In this document: piece after piece, positions 42,230 to 50,462 of the stretch
Layout of the letters: each line of letters begins with the position of its first letter
Position numbering within the stretch: position 1 is the first letter of the stretch
Position numbers and translations under genes: made by a program
Assembly: GCA_965217565.1 (NCBI GenBank)
Contig: CBDCIS010000003.1
Span: 496,001-560,000 of the forward strand
Reading direction: 5' to 3'
Origin: CBDCIS01 sp965217565
GTDB lineage: Bacteria > Chloroflexota > Dehalococcoidia > Lucifugimonadales > CATOSD01
Length of the DNA: 64,000 nt
Notes under the pieces: generated by a model
The model's input: the letters and a program-made list of their open reading frames with translations, nothing else
The model's database searches: none
What the model was told of the DNA's origin: nothing

Positions 42230-44038
42230 ATGAAATTGCTCAAGACTATCAGTTGTGGAGACGTTCGTGAGGAGCACACCGGCAGGTCGGTGGCCCTGGC
42301 CGGGTGGGTACATCGCAGACGCGATCACGGCAACCTTATCTTCATCGACCTTCGAGACCGCGAGGGCATCGTTCAGGTGGTTTTCAATCCTGAGCTTGCG
42401 CCGTCCGCGCACGAGGCCGCGGAGGGGCTGCGGAGCGAGTGGGTTGTGCAGGTGGTTGGGCAGGTGACACGCAGGCCGGAGGGCACGGAGAACTCCAACA
42501 TGCCCACCGGCGGCGTGGAGGTCGCGGCGGAAACGCTGGTCGTGCTAAACGAGTCCAAGACGCCACCCTTCTACGTCAACGAAGAGAGCGAAGTGGATGA
42601 ATTGCTGCGGTTGAAGTTCCGATACCTGGACCTTCGCCGCGCCTCCATGAGCGAGACGCTTATCGTCCGGCACAGGGTGGTCAAGTTCATCCGCGACTAC
42701 TTGGACGCACGCGGGTTCCTCGAGGTCGAGACTCCCATTCTCATCAAGAGCACGCCGGAGGGCGCGCGCGACTACCTCGTGCCCAGCCGGCTATATCCCG
42801 GCAGCTTCTACGCGCTGCCGCAGTCGCCGCAGCAACTCAAGCAGCTGCTGATGGTATCCGGCGTCGAGAAGTATTTCCAAATAGCGCGCTGTTTCCGCGA
42901 CGAGGACCCCAGGGCCGACCGTCAGCCCGAGCACACGCAGCTTGACCTCGAAATGAGCTTCGTGGAAGAGGACGACGTGCTCAACCTCATCGAGGAGATG
43001 TACACCGAACTGGTGGAAAGCCTGTTCCCCGACAAGTGGATGCTGAAGCCGTTTCCGAGAATTACCTACGCGGACGCGATGGGGCTTTACGGCACGGACA
43101 AGCCCGACCTGCGCTTCGAGCTAGAGATGGCCGACCTGTCGGACATCGCGGCGAACACAGGGTTTCGCGTGTTCCAGTCCGCCATCGCGGACGGCGGCAT
43201 CGTGAAGGGCTTCAAGGCGCCGGGGTGCGCCGCCTACTCCCGCCGCCAGACGGACGAGCTCATCGAGTTCGCCAAGGCGAGAGGCGCACAGGGGCTGGTC
43301 ACGATAGCTCTCACGGGAGCGCCGGGGTCGTCTCTGGAGGAGGTCACGCAGGAGCAGGTGAGATCGTCGGTGTCCAGGTTCCTATCCCTGGACCAGGTGA
43401 GGGCCATAGCGGAGAGGACGGAGGCTGAGGTTGGCGACATGATCCTCATCGCGGCGGGGCGCGCGAAGATGGTCAACCAGGTGTTGAGCAGCCTGCGCCA
43501 TGATATGGGCCGGCGGCTGGAGCTCGCGGATCCCAACCTGCTTGCCTTCGCGTTCGTCGTCGATTTTCCGCTGTTCGAGTGGAGCGACGATGAGGAGCGC
43601 TGGGACGCCATGCACCACGCCTTCACCATGCCCAAAGAGGGCACGGCGCAGTACATCGAGAGCGACGCCGGCAGGGTCATCGGACGACTCTACGACCTCG
43701 TTTGCAACGGCGCGGAGCTCGCGAGCGGAAGCATCCGAATTCACGAGCGTGCGTTGCAGGAGAAGGTGTTCGAGGTTCTTGGTTACACGAAAGAGCAGGT
43801 CGGGCAACGCTTTGGGCAGCTTCTGGACGCGCTGGAGTACGGCGCGCCGCCGCACGGCGGCATCGCGCCGGGTATAGACAGGCTAATCATGGTGCTGATG
43901 GGCAAGGACAACATCCGGGACGTAATCGCCTTTCCCAAGACGCAGAGCGCGGTTGACCCCCTCTTCGAGGCTCCCAGCCCGGTGGAGGAGTCGCAGCTAG
44001 AGGAGCTTCACCTGAGGATCGTCGGCGAAGGGCGCTGA
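42230..44038 (+). CDS. aspS: Aspartate--tRNA ligase
   Basis: A 602-aa bacterial-type class II synthetase. It has an N-terminal OB fold (GWVHRRRDHGNLIFIDLRD), motif 2 RCFRDEDPRADRQPEHTQLD, the bacterial insertion (GAD-like) domain around residues 290-400, and motif 3 GIAPGIDRLIMVLMG. ATG 42230 has GAGAGGG upstream, and a TATAAT lies at 42202-42207. Whether it is discriminating or also charges tRNA-Asn cannot be settled without knowing if gatCAB is present in the genome. Confidence 0.96.
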   Translation: MKLLKTISCGDVREEHTGRSVALAGWVHRRRDHGNLIFIDLRDREGIVQVVFNPELAPSAHEAAEGLRSEWVVQVVGQVTRRPEGTENSNMPTGGVEVAAETLVVLNESKTPPFYVNEESEVDELLRLKFRYLDLRRASMSETLIVRHRVVKFIRDYLDARGFLEVETPILIKSTPEGARDYLVPSRLYPGSFYALPQSPQQLKQLLMVSGVEKYFQIARCFRDEDPRADRQPEHTQLDLEMSFVEEDDVLNLIEEMYTELVESLFPDKWMLKPFPRITYADAMGLYGTDKPDLRFELEMADLSDIAANTGFRVFQSAIADGGIVKGFKAPGCAAYSRRQTDELIEFAKARGAQGLVTIALTGAPGSSLEEVTQEQVRSSVSRFLSLDQVRAIAERTEAEVGDMILIAAGRAKMVNQVLSSLRHDMGRRLELADPNLLAFAFVVDFPLFEWSDDEERWDAMHHAFTMPKEGTAQYIESDAGRVIGRLYDLVCNGAELASGSIRIHERALQEKVFEVLGYTKEQVGQRFGQLLDALEYGAPPHGGIAPGIDRLIMVLMGKDNIRDVIAFPKTQSAVDPLFEAPSPVEESQLEELHLRIVGEGR

Positions 44039-44112
44039 CCCGGCAGGGCAAATCGCCCGTTCGAGACTTTGCCGACGCGGTAGGGTCGATCGACAGCCCC
44101 ACACCACCCAGT

Positions 44113-44135
44113 CCCCCATCCCCTACGGGAGGGGG
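44113..44135. terminator. Bidirectional hairpin between aspS and the aldo/keto reductase gene
   Basis: CCCCCATCCC and GGGAGGGGG pair around CTAC with one bulged A. It sits between the two convergent genes and so could terminate both. There is no U tract. It belongs to the CCCTCCCTTGACGGG repeat type found elsewhere in the window. Confidence 0.45.
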
Positions 44136-44144
44136 AATAGCCGC

Positions 44145-45083
44145 TTACAGCGCGTCGAGCCGCTCCACGACATCGGGCGAGAGTTCGATTTCCGCGGCCT
44201 CCACGTTCTTGACCACCTGCTCGGGCCGGCTGGAGCCAACGATGACTGAGGTTACCGCCGGCCTCGACAGCGCCCAGGCCAGCGCGAGTTGGGTCGGCTC
44301 GCATCCCACCTCCGCGGCAATGGCCCGCATCTGCTCCACCATGTCGAAGGTGGCGTCGTTCCAGTAGGTAGCCCTCGCGCGTTGGGCGTGCCTGGAAGCC
44401 ATGTGGCTGTCGTCGGAGGGCGTCTCCTCGCGGTTGTATGCGCCTGTGAGCACGCCGCCCATGAGCAGCTGGTACGGCACCACGCTAACCTGCTGGTCTT
44501 CACATAGAGGGAACAGTTCCCGCTCGATCTCGCGTTGACCCAGGTTGTACTCCGGCTGCACCGACTCGAACCGCTCCAGGCAGCGCTTGTCGCTCACCCA
44601 CAGCGCGCGGCACAACTGCCACGCGGCGAAGTTTGAGCATCCGAGATACCTGATCTTGCCCTGCCGCACCATGCCGTCGAGCGTGAGCAGCGTCTCTTCC
44701 AGGGGCGTCTCCTCGTCCCAGAAGTGCACCTGGTAGAGGTCGATGTAATCGGTGTCCAGGCGGCGCAGGCTGCCCTCCACGGCGTCGATAAGATGCTTTC
44801 GGGAGAGGCCTCTTTCGTTTACGCCCTGGCCCGTCGGGACGAATCCCTTGGTTCCGATGACGAACTCGTGTCGCCGACCCCTGACCGCTTTGCCAACGAC
44901 GTGCTCCGACTGGCCGGCGCTGTAGGCGTCGGCGGTGTCGATGAAGTTGACACCGCACTCTCGCGCCTCGTTGACGACGGAAATCGCGCGACGGTCGTCC
45001 ACGTAGCCCGCGCCGAACATGTTCGTGCCCAGGCAGATCCGCGACACCTTGAGGCCGGTGCGTCCAAGATTTAGGTATTTCAT
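44145..45083 (-). CDS. Aldo/keto reductase
   Basis: A 312-aa NADPH-dependent (beta/alpha)8 oxidoreductase of the AKR11/12-like group. The catalytic tetrad is visible: Asp and Tyr in DTADAYSAGQSE, Lys in IGTKGF and His in YQVHFWDEE. The NADPH site near the end is VIVGSSRPEQVVKNVEA. The substrate is not predictable. The gene stands alone between aspS (convergent) and the vapBC genes. Confidence 0.9.
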   Translation of the reverse strand: MKYLNLGRTGLKVSRICLGTNMFGAGYVDDRRAISVVNEARECGVNFIDTADAYSAGQSEHVVGKAVRGRRHEFVIGTKGFVPTGQGVNERGLSRKHLIDAVEGSLRRLDTDYIDLYQVHFWDEETPLEETLLTLDGMVRQGKIRYLGCSNFAAWQLCRALWVSDKRCLERFESVQPEYNLGQREIERELFPLCEDQQVSVVPYQLLMGGVLTGAYNREETPSDDSHMASRHAQRARATYWNDATFDMVEQMRAIAAEVGCEPTQLALAWALSRPAVTSVIVGSSRPEQVVKNVEAAEIELSPDVVERLDAL

Positions 45084-45155
45084 GGTGTTACCTTTCTATG
45101 CGATCGACTTTCGTATGTCCCGAATTTGCGATGGCTCCCTGCCCAAAACGAATTG

Positions 45156-45569
45156 CTATTGCGCGGGAGGAGTGACGATTTCGCACGTGGGGCCGGCTGC
45201 CCCGCTGAGCCTGCGATCCAAGGTCGCAAGCGGACAGTGGAGGAATTCGGCAATCGCAACGTACCAGGCGTCGTATATGGTCAGGTTGTAGCGTAATTCC
45301 CAGACTCGCTCGGCGAATCGGGTGAAGGGAAACAGCCGCATGTTGTATCTTCGAGTGTAGGTTGATAGGTACTCATATGCGGCGTTGGCGCCGTGTTGCG
45401 ACAACCGCCTTGTCAACTCCATGCCCCGCAGTGTATTGGCCGCGTCGGCTAAGACAATTGCGGGGCCATTCAACGACGTATCGGTCAACACCCAAGCCGC
45501 CCACTGACCCTCGATGCCCGCGTCAGTCAAGGCAGCGACAAGCACGGAGGCATCGACGACAGCGGTCAA
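45156..45569 (-). CDS. vapC: PIN-domain toxin (VapC-like)
   Basis: A 137-aa PIN ribonuclease. TTG 45569 was chosen because the PIN fold begins with TAVVDASVLVAALTD and because it overlaps the antitoxin stop (TTGA), a usual arrangement. Acidic residues of the site are Asp in VVDAS, the Asp in LADAANTL (for the usual Glu/Asp), and Asp in YDAWYVAIAE. VapC toxins cleave initiator tRNA or rRNA loops. Reading frame and active site appear intact. Confidence 0.85.
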   Translation of the reverse strand: MTAVVDASVLVAALTDAGIEGQWAAWVLTDTSLNGPAIVLADAANTLRGMELTRRLSQHGANAAYEYLSTYTRRYNMRLFPFTRFAERVWELRYNLTIYDAWYVAIAEFLHCPLATLDRRLSGAAGPTCEIVTPPAQ

Positions 45570-45802
45570 TGTCGGCCCGCGTCGCGTGCGTGCAGGATGT
45601 CCTCGGTGGAAATGCGCTTTCCCGCCTTCATCACGCTGGCGCGTACTTCCTCGAGCCATTGCTCTCTGGGAGGATAGGCAACAATCGCCGCAAACTCGCG
45701 GCGAAGGTATTCCTGCATGGACTGGCCCTTGAGCGCGGCGCGCGTCTTGAGTTCGTCGCGGATAGCTTCCGGGACGTCGCTTACTGTTATCTGGACACTC
45801 AT
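45566..45802 (-). CDS. vapB: VapB/FitA-like antitoxin
   Basis: A 78-aa protein with an N-terminal ribbon-helix-helix (SVQITVSDVPEAIRDELKTR, then AALKGQSMQEYLRREF) and a C-terminal toxin-binding tail ending in EDILHARDAGRH. It overlaps vapC by 4 bp on the same strand and would neutralise that toxin and autoregulate the operon. A close paralogue lacking a toxin is directly upstream (45867-46109). Confidence 0.85.
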   Translation of the reverse strand: MSVQITVSDVPEAIRDELKTRAALKGQSMQEYLRREFAAIVAYPPREQWLEEVRASVMKAGKRISTEDILHARDAGRH

Positions 45803-45866
45803 GGTCGTATTGTTGCGAATTCTGTCAAAGCTCTTCAGCTAAAGTCGCGGCGAGCGCCCACGCCGG

Positions 45867-46109
45867 CTATCGCAGTTTCGATCGACTCGGGTCACGCGTC
45901 CGATACACGCTGGGGCCGGGAACGCACCTCTCCGCCGCCGCTCGGGAGCGCGTCTCTTCCGCAACCTGCTCCTCGGAAGGGACAGACACCATGCGCTCGA
46001 AGTGAAGACTCAGGTATTCCTGCATGGACTGGCCCTTGAGCGCAGCGCGGGCCTTCAGCTCATCGCGGACTTCTTCCGGGACGCCTTTTATCGTTATTCG
46101 TACACCCAT
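45867..46109 (-). CDS. Orphan VapB/FitA-like antitoxin, decayed C-terminus
   Basis: An 80-aa paralogue of the neighbouring antitoxin. The first 45 residues are almost the same (DELKARAALKGQSMQEYL). The C-terminus (CVPGPSVYRTRDPSRSKLR) no longer resembles a toxin-binding tail and looks frameshifted. No vapC follows; the 64 bp to the next vapB are non-coding. It probably arose by tandem duplication of vapBC with later loss of the toxin. Confidence 0.65.
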   Translation of the reverse strand: MGVRITIKGVPEEVRDELKARAALKGQSMQEYLSLHFERMVSVPSEEQVAEETRSRAAAERCVPGPSVYRTRDPSRSKLR

Positions 46110-46187
46110 GACACTATTGTAACGGATTGGGGTACGCTTTTGGCGGGAGCGCGGTATACGTCTGCAGGCTCGCGATGTGTTCCGCGC

Positions 46188-47366
46188 CTACCCGAACAGC
46201 CCCGCGGGGCGCTCGATCAGCTGTTGGAACCTTCGCAGGAAGCTGGCCGCCACTGCGCCGTCTATGACCTGGTGGTCTGACGTTAGACTGACGCTCAGCA
46301 TCTCCCTTACGGCTATCTCCCCGCCTCTTACGACGGGCTTCTGCTGGGGCCTTCCGACTCCCATGATGGAGCTTTGCCCCGAACTCAGGATTGGTGTGAA
46401 GCCGTCCACCGTCCCCAGCACGCTTATCGTGAACGTGCCGCCAACCACCTCGTCGGGCGATAGCCGTCCCTCCCGGGCCCTGACCGCCAGGTCGTGCGTC
46501 TCTTGGGACACCTGGAAGATGTCCTTGTCCTGCACGTTCCTGATGACTGGGACTATCAGGCCGTCCTCGAGTGCCACTGCCACGCCGATGTTGATTTCGT
46601 CGAAGTAGAGCACGTTGCCGTCCGAGAGCACGCTGTTGTGCGCCGGAACGCGCTTCAGCGTCTCCGCGCAGGCCACGATGAGCGCGTGGGCGAGCGTAAG
46701 CGTCGCGCCCGACTCCCTGGAGGTCTCCCGCCTGAGCCGCTGCGCCTCGGTAACGTCCACCTCCAGGAAGTAGGAGAGCTGAGCGGTGTTGGCCAGGCTG
46801 CCGCGCATGTGCTCGGCGATGGCCTTTCGCATCCCTTCCAGCGGAACGACTTTCGAGGGTGTGGGCAGTCCCGCGGGAATCCTGGGAGCGCTCTGGGCGG
46901 CAGCTTGCAGCTCGGCGAAGGCTCGCACGTCGGCGTCCACGACCCTGCCGCGAGGTCCGGTCGGCGCCACCAGCGAGATGTCGATGCCAAGGTGCGCCGC
47001 CAGCCGCCGCGCTCCCGGCGTCGATGGCACGGTCCCGCCCGAGGACGGCGTTCGCGGTCTGGCCTGCGTTGCCACGGCTGGCGTGGGCGATGCGGCGCCG
47101 ATGACCGGCGCAGGGGCAGGGGGCTCTTCGCCCTCGGCGAGCAGGTATCCCAGAACGCCGTCCACCGGCACGGTGTCGCCCTCTGCCGCGGTCGGGTGGA
47201 GTATTCCGTCGCGGGACGCTTCCAGGTCGTAGTTCAGTTTTTCCGACTCGATCTGGGCGATGACCTCACCCTGCTTCACCCAGTCGCCGGCGGACTTGGC
47301 CCAACTGCCAACCTGGCCCTCGGTCATGAAGTCGCCGAGTCTTGGCATCACTATGGGTGTCGCCAT
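46188..47366 (-). CDS. Dihydrolipoamide acetyltransferase-like E2 component (pyruvate/acetoin dehydrogenase)
   Basis: A 392-aa E2. The lipoyl domain has the lipoylated Lys43 in IESEKLNYDLEA. An Ala/Pro linker follows, then a peripheral-subunit-binding domain (TPGARRLAAHLGIDISLVAP, then TGPRGRVVDADV). The acyltransferase core ends in SLTSDHQVIDGAVAASF, with the catalytic His and Asp. It receives the acyl group from E1 and passes it to CoA. E1-beta is encoded 48 nt upstream on the same strand. No E3 gene is in the window. Confidence 0.9.
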   Translation of the reverse strand: MATPIVMPRLGDFMTEGQVGSWAKSAGDWVKQGEVIAQIESEKLNYDLEASRDGILHPTAAEGDTVPVDGVLGYLLAEGEEPPAPAPVIGAASPTPAVATQARPRTPSSGGTVPSTPGARRLAAHLGIDISLVAPTGPRGRVVDADVRAFAELQAAAQSAPRIPAGLPTPSKVVPLEGMRKAIAEHMRGSLANTAQLSYFLEVDVTEAQRLRRETSRESGATLTLAHALIVACAETLKRVPAHNSVLSDGNVLYFDEINIGVAVALEDGLIVPVIRNVQDKDIFQVSQETHDLAVRAREGRLSPDEVVGGTFTISVLGTVDGFTPILSSGQSSIMGVGRPQQKPVVRGGEIAVREMLSVSLTSDHQVIDGAVAASFLRRFQQLIERPAGLFG

Positions 47367-47414
47367 CAGCTGTCTCCTACTTGTCCTTGCAGGGCACGTA
47401 CAGCAGCCTATCTC

Positions 47415-48443
47415 CTATTCGAGAACCTCGCGCGCCGCCGCCACGACCTTGTCCTTGTCCGGCATGTACAGCGCCTCCAGCGGCTGGCTGTAGGGCACGG
47501 ACGTATGTGGCGGGTTGACTCGCTTCGGTGGGGCGTCGAGGTAGTCGAACGCCTCCTCCGCCACCAGTGCCGAGATGTCGCTGGCGACGCTGCAACGAGG
47601 GTAGTCCTCATCGACGATGACTATCTTCCGCGTCTTCTGGACCGACGCGACTATCGCCTCGTCGTCCATCGGCGAAAGCGAGAGCAGATCGATCACCTCG
47701 GCCGAGAAGCCCTGCGCCTCGAGCTCCCGCGCGGCCTGCAAGCATACGCCAGTGGTGTAGCCGATGCCGACGAGCGTGACGTCCGTTCCCTCTCTCGCAA
47801 TAGACGCGCGCCCTATGGGAACCTCGTAGGGATCTTCAGGAACGTCCACGTCGAAGCGCGTTCCGAGCAGTTGCCTGTTGTTGAAGACTATCACAGGGTC
47901 GTCGTCGCGGATGGCGGACACGAACAGCCCCTTGGCGTTGTATGGGTTGGACGGCACCACGCACTTCAGGCCCGGGAAGTGGGTGAACACCGAGTACAGC
48001 GTTTCGGAGTGCTGCGCCGCCGAGTTCGTGCCCGCGCCGATGCCCGTCATGATGGTCAGCGGAACCCTGACCTTGCCGCCGAACATGTAGTGAATCTTCG
48101 CGGCGTTGTTGACTATCTGGTCCGCGCACACTCCGAAGAAGCCGACGAACATCAGGTCAACGACGGGCCGCAGCCCGGTGGCCGCCGCGCCCACTCCCGC
48201 GCCGACGAATCCCGCCTCCGAGATGGGCGTGTCACGAACGCGGGTGGCGCCGAACTGGCCGATTAGCCCTTTCGTCAGCCGCATGGGGCCGCCCCAGGCG
48301 TCCTCCTTGTCCGGGCGTCCCGCGCCGCCTGCGATGTCCTCGCCCATTATGATGATAGACGCGTCGCGCTCCATCTCCTGGCGCAGCGCCTCATTCACCG
48401 CCTGAATATACGAAAGCTGCCTTACCTCTTGCGCCGTAGTCAT
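47415..48443 (-). CDS. Alpha-ketoacid dehydrogenase E1 component, beta subunit
   Basis: A 342-aa transketolase-like E1-beta. It begins SYIQAVNEALRQEMERDASI with IIMGEDIAG. It contains RVRDTPISEAGFVGAGVGAA (TPP-activating Glu) and PSNPYNAKGLF, and ends in the transketolase_C domain (CSVASDISALVAEEAFDYLD). It is more like acetoin/pyruvate than branched-chain enzymes, but the substrate is undecided. GGAGAGACAC precedes the ATG. The gene originally followed E1-alpha at 40 nt; a MITE now widens the gap to 214 nt. Confidence 0.92.
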   Translation of the reverse strand: MTTAQEVRQLSYIQAVNEALRQEMERDASIIIMGEDIAGGAGRPDKEDAWGGPMRLTKGLIGQFGATRVRDTPISEAGFVGAGVGAAATGLRPVVDLMFVGFFGVCADQIVNNAAKIHYMFGGKVRVPLTIMTGIGAGTNSAAQHSETLYSVFTHFPGLKCVVPSNPYNAKGLFVSAIRDDDPVIVFNNRQLLGTRFDVDVPEDPYEVPIGRASIAREGTDVTLVGIGYTTGVCLQAARELEAQGFSAEVIDLLSLSPMDDEAIVASVQKTRKIVIVDEDYPRCSVASDISALVAEEAFDYLDAPPKRVNPPHTSVPYSQPLEALYMPDKDKVVAAAREVLE

Positions 48444-48486
48444 CGTGTCTCTCCTAAACTACTGAAAACTGACCACTGATAAACTA

Positions 48487-48658
48487 GGTAGTGTTGACAT
48501 TTGAGATACCGGGCATTTCATAACCGAGTAAGCCGTCCAAATTGTCATTCTGAGGAGCAAAGCGACGAAGAATCTAAAGCCTATGCCTGAAATGCCGCTA
48601 CCGCTTTAGATTCCGAACGCAGTGAGGAATGACATGAAACCGGAATGTCAACACAACC
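48487..48658. mobile_element. 172-bp MITE related to the IS5/IS427-like element
   Basis: Left end GGTAGTGTTGACATTT (48487-48502) is identical to the left end of the IS at 52895. The right end AATGTCAACACAACC (48644-48658) matches it with one mismatch. Both sides are flanked by TA (48485-48486 and 48659-48660). The inside has no ORF. It consists of an inverted repeat built on GTCATTCTGAGGAGCAAAGC and GAGGAATGAC, so the whole element can fold into one long hairpin. Confidence 0.85.
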
Positions 48659-49647
48659 TAATACGACACGTAAACGTCCGTCGTTAGCTCGTCGTCCGCG
48701 GGGAACGGGCTTTCGTCCGCGAACCTCGCCGCCGTGGCGACCGCCGCGACCGCGCTCTCGTCGATCGAGGTCAGCTCGGCTTCGGTGGCGTATTCGCCGT
48801 CCAGCAGGTGCGCCCTGAGCGTGTCGATGCAGTCCCTTCCGCGGTAGTAGGCCTCCTCTTCCTCCGACCGGTAGCCGAGCGGGTTGTCTGCCCCGAAGTG
48901 GCCCTGGTAGCGATAGGTCTGCGCCTCTATCAGCGTAGGCCCTTCGCCGGCCCTCGCCCGCCTGATGGCCTGGCCCGCCACCTCGAACACCTCGGGCAAG
49001 GACTGTCCATCCACCGTGACGCCGGGCATGTCGTAGCCCGCGGCCCGGTTCGACACCGACGCGCCGGCTACCGAGTACTCGAACGGCGTGGCCTCGGCGT
49101 AGCGATTGTTCTCGCAGACGAACAGGATTGGCAGCTTCCAGATGCTGGCGAGGTTCATCGACTCGTGCAGACTGCCTTGGCTGGACGCGCCGTCGCCGAA
49201 GAAGACTACGCTAACCTGGTCGGAGCCGCGAACGCTCGCGCTCAACGCGACGCCAGTGGCGACCGGGATGTTGGAGCCCACCACGCCGTTGGCCCCGAGC
49301 ATACCCTTGGTGATGTCGGCGATGTGCATCGTGCCGCCCTTGCCCTTGTTCGTGCCAGTCGCCTTGCCCAGAAGCTCGGCCATCATCTCGTTGAGATCGA
49401 CGCCCTTGGCGATGCAGTGGTGATGGCTCCGGTGCGTCCCAAGCACGAAGTCGTCGTCCCTGAGATGGGCGCAAACGCCGGTGGGCACCGCCTCTTGGCC
49501 GATGGATGAGTGCATCCCGCGCAGCTTGCCGGCGTCCGCCTCCCGCCGCGCCTGCTCCTCGAAGCGGCGGATGGTCACCATCTTCTCATAAGCCCAGAGA
49601 AGCGTGTCCTTGTTCAGTTCGGGTTTGGCAGAAGAAGTGGTAGCCAT
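48658..49647 (-). CDS. Alpha-ketoacid dehydrogenase E1 component, alpha subunit
   Basis: A 329-aa TPP-binding E1-alpha. ATG 49647 has GGGAGG 7 nt upstream; the longer open frame upstream is spurious. The TPP/Mg motif is FFGDGASSQGSLHESMNLAS, with ENNRYAEATPF further on. KGKGGTMHIAD and the phosphorylation-loop region YRYQGHFGADNPLGYRSEEE are typical of acetoin/pyruvate dehydrogenase alpha subunits. The TAG stop is completed by the first base of the MITE, but the original sequence would also have been TAG. Confidence 0.92.
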   Translation of the reverse strand: MATTSSAKPELNKDTLLWAYEKMVTIRRFEEQARREADAGKLRGMHSSIGQEAVPTGVCAHLRDDDFVLGTHRSHHHCIAKGVDLNEMMAELLGKATGTNKGKGGTMHIADITKGMLGANGVVGSNIPVATGVALSASVRGSDQVSVVFFGDGASSQGSLHESMNLASIWKLPILFVCENNRYAEATPFEYSVAGASVSNRAAGYDMPGVTVDGQSLPEVFEVAGQAIRRARAGEGPTLIEAQTYRYQGHFGADNPLGYRSEEEEAYYRGRDCIDTLRAHLLDGEYATEAELTSIDESAVAAVATAARFADESPFPADDELTTDVYVSY

Positions 49648-49708
49648 CGCGCATCCTCCCGTGTGATTAGAAATCGCCCCGCCAGCAAAAAGGGAAGGCT
49701 CAGGCCCG

Positions 49709-49714
49709 ATTATA
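49709..49714 (-). promoter_or_regulatory. -10 box of the E1-alpha/E1-beta/E2 operon
   Basis: On the minus strand TATAAT, about 62 nt before the E1-alpha ATG. The -35 region is poor. This is the only perfect -10 hexamer in the 130-bp gap. Confidence 0.4.
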
Positions 49715-49780
49715 GCACAGCGGGCGCTGGGATTATCCACTGACCTTGCCAACAAAGCAGTGTTGCAATACCATGGTCTC

Positions 49781-50041
49781 ATGAGGACTACGCTAACATT
49801 GGATGATGACATCGCCGACTCTCTGAAGGAGCAGGCGCGGCTTCTCAACAGGCCGTTCAAGCAGGTTGTGAACGATACGCTGCGGCGCGGAATGTCGCCC
49901 ACCGCAGGGGAAACTCAGACGTCCAAATACAGGGTCGTTCCGCATTGCGGCAGTCTCGCTCCCGGCGTCGATCCACTCAAGTTGAATCGCCTCAACGACC
50001 AACTCGAGGCCGATCACTTTGCGCTATGCCGAGCAAAGTGA
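49781..50041 (+). CDS. vapB: VapB-type antitoxin
   Basis: An 86-aa ribbon-helix-helix protein (MRTTLTLDDDIADSLKEQAR, then LLNRPFKQVVNDTLRRG). ATG 49781 matches the usual family start. The C-terminal half (HCGSLAPGVDPLKLNRLNDQ) is the toxin-wrapping segment typical of this VapB subgroup. It overlaps the start of vapC as GTGA at 50038-50041. Its toxin gene is broken, so it is an antitoxin without target. Confidence 0.82.
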   Translation: MRTTLTLDDDIADSLKEQARLLNRPFKQVVNDTLRRGMSPTAGETQTSKYRVVPHCGSLAPGVDPLKLNRLNDQLEADHFALCRAK

Positions 50042-50462
50042 TAATCCCGGACGTTAACCTGCTGGTCTATGCTCACAATAATGGCGCGCCCTACCACGAC
50101 ACGGCCAAGCGCTGGTGGGAAAGCTTGGTCAACGGCGACGAGAGAGTTGCTATCCCATGGGTGGTCTCCATCGGCTTCGTAAGGATAATGACTCACCCCA
50201 GCGTGGTCGTGCCCCCGCAACACCTGCGGAGGCGCTTGACTACATTCGCGAGTGGTTTCGGGTGAGTAGCCTATTCATGCTATTTGCGCCGCTGGATGGG
50301 TGGCGGCGGGTCGAAGTCAGAGAGCGCCGCACGAAAGTGGCCTGGGTGCATGTGATAAAGAGACTGGTGGATGAGGACTATGCTGGCAGAGACTGGACCC
50401 GTCAATGCAAACATGCTGAACCACTAGAAGGGTGGCTTGAAGCCGTCTTTACCCTGGCCTAG
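50038..50462 (+). pseudogene. vapC: vapC toxin pseudogene (frameshift in a C run)
   Basis: Starting at GTG 50038 the protein reads IIPDVNLLVYAHNNGAPYHD, then TAKRWWESLVNGDERVAIPW and VVSIGFVRIMTHPSV, a clear VapC/PIN N-terminus. At the CCCCC run 50212-50216 the frame is lost. The continuation PATPAEALDYIREWFRV is one frame over. The rest, to 50462, has no PIN-like DAHLAAL motif, so the C-terminus is also damaged. The 3' end overlaps the convergent radical SAM gene by 39 bp. Confidence 0.75.

Noticed and set aside
46494..48266. A 590-aa plus-strand open frame opposite the E2 and E1-beta genes
   Set aside because: It has biased Arg/Val/His composition and no motif, while both minus-strand genes are clear dehydrogenase subunits.
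48481..48660. Small non-coding RNA gene in the E1-alpha/E1-beta gap
   Set aside because: The hairpin is explained by a MITE with IS-type ends and TA flanks; no separate promoter is visible.
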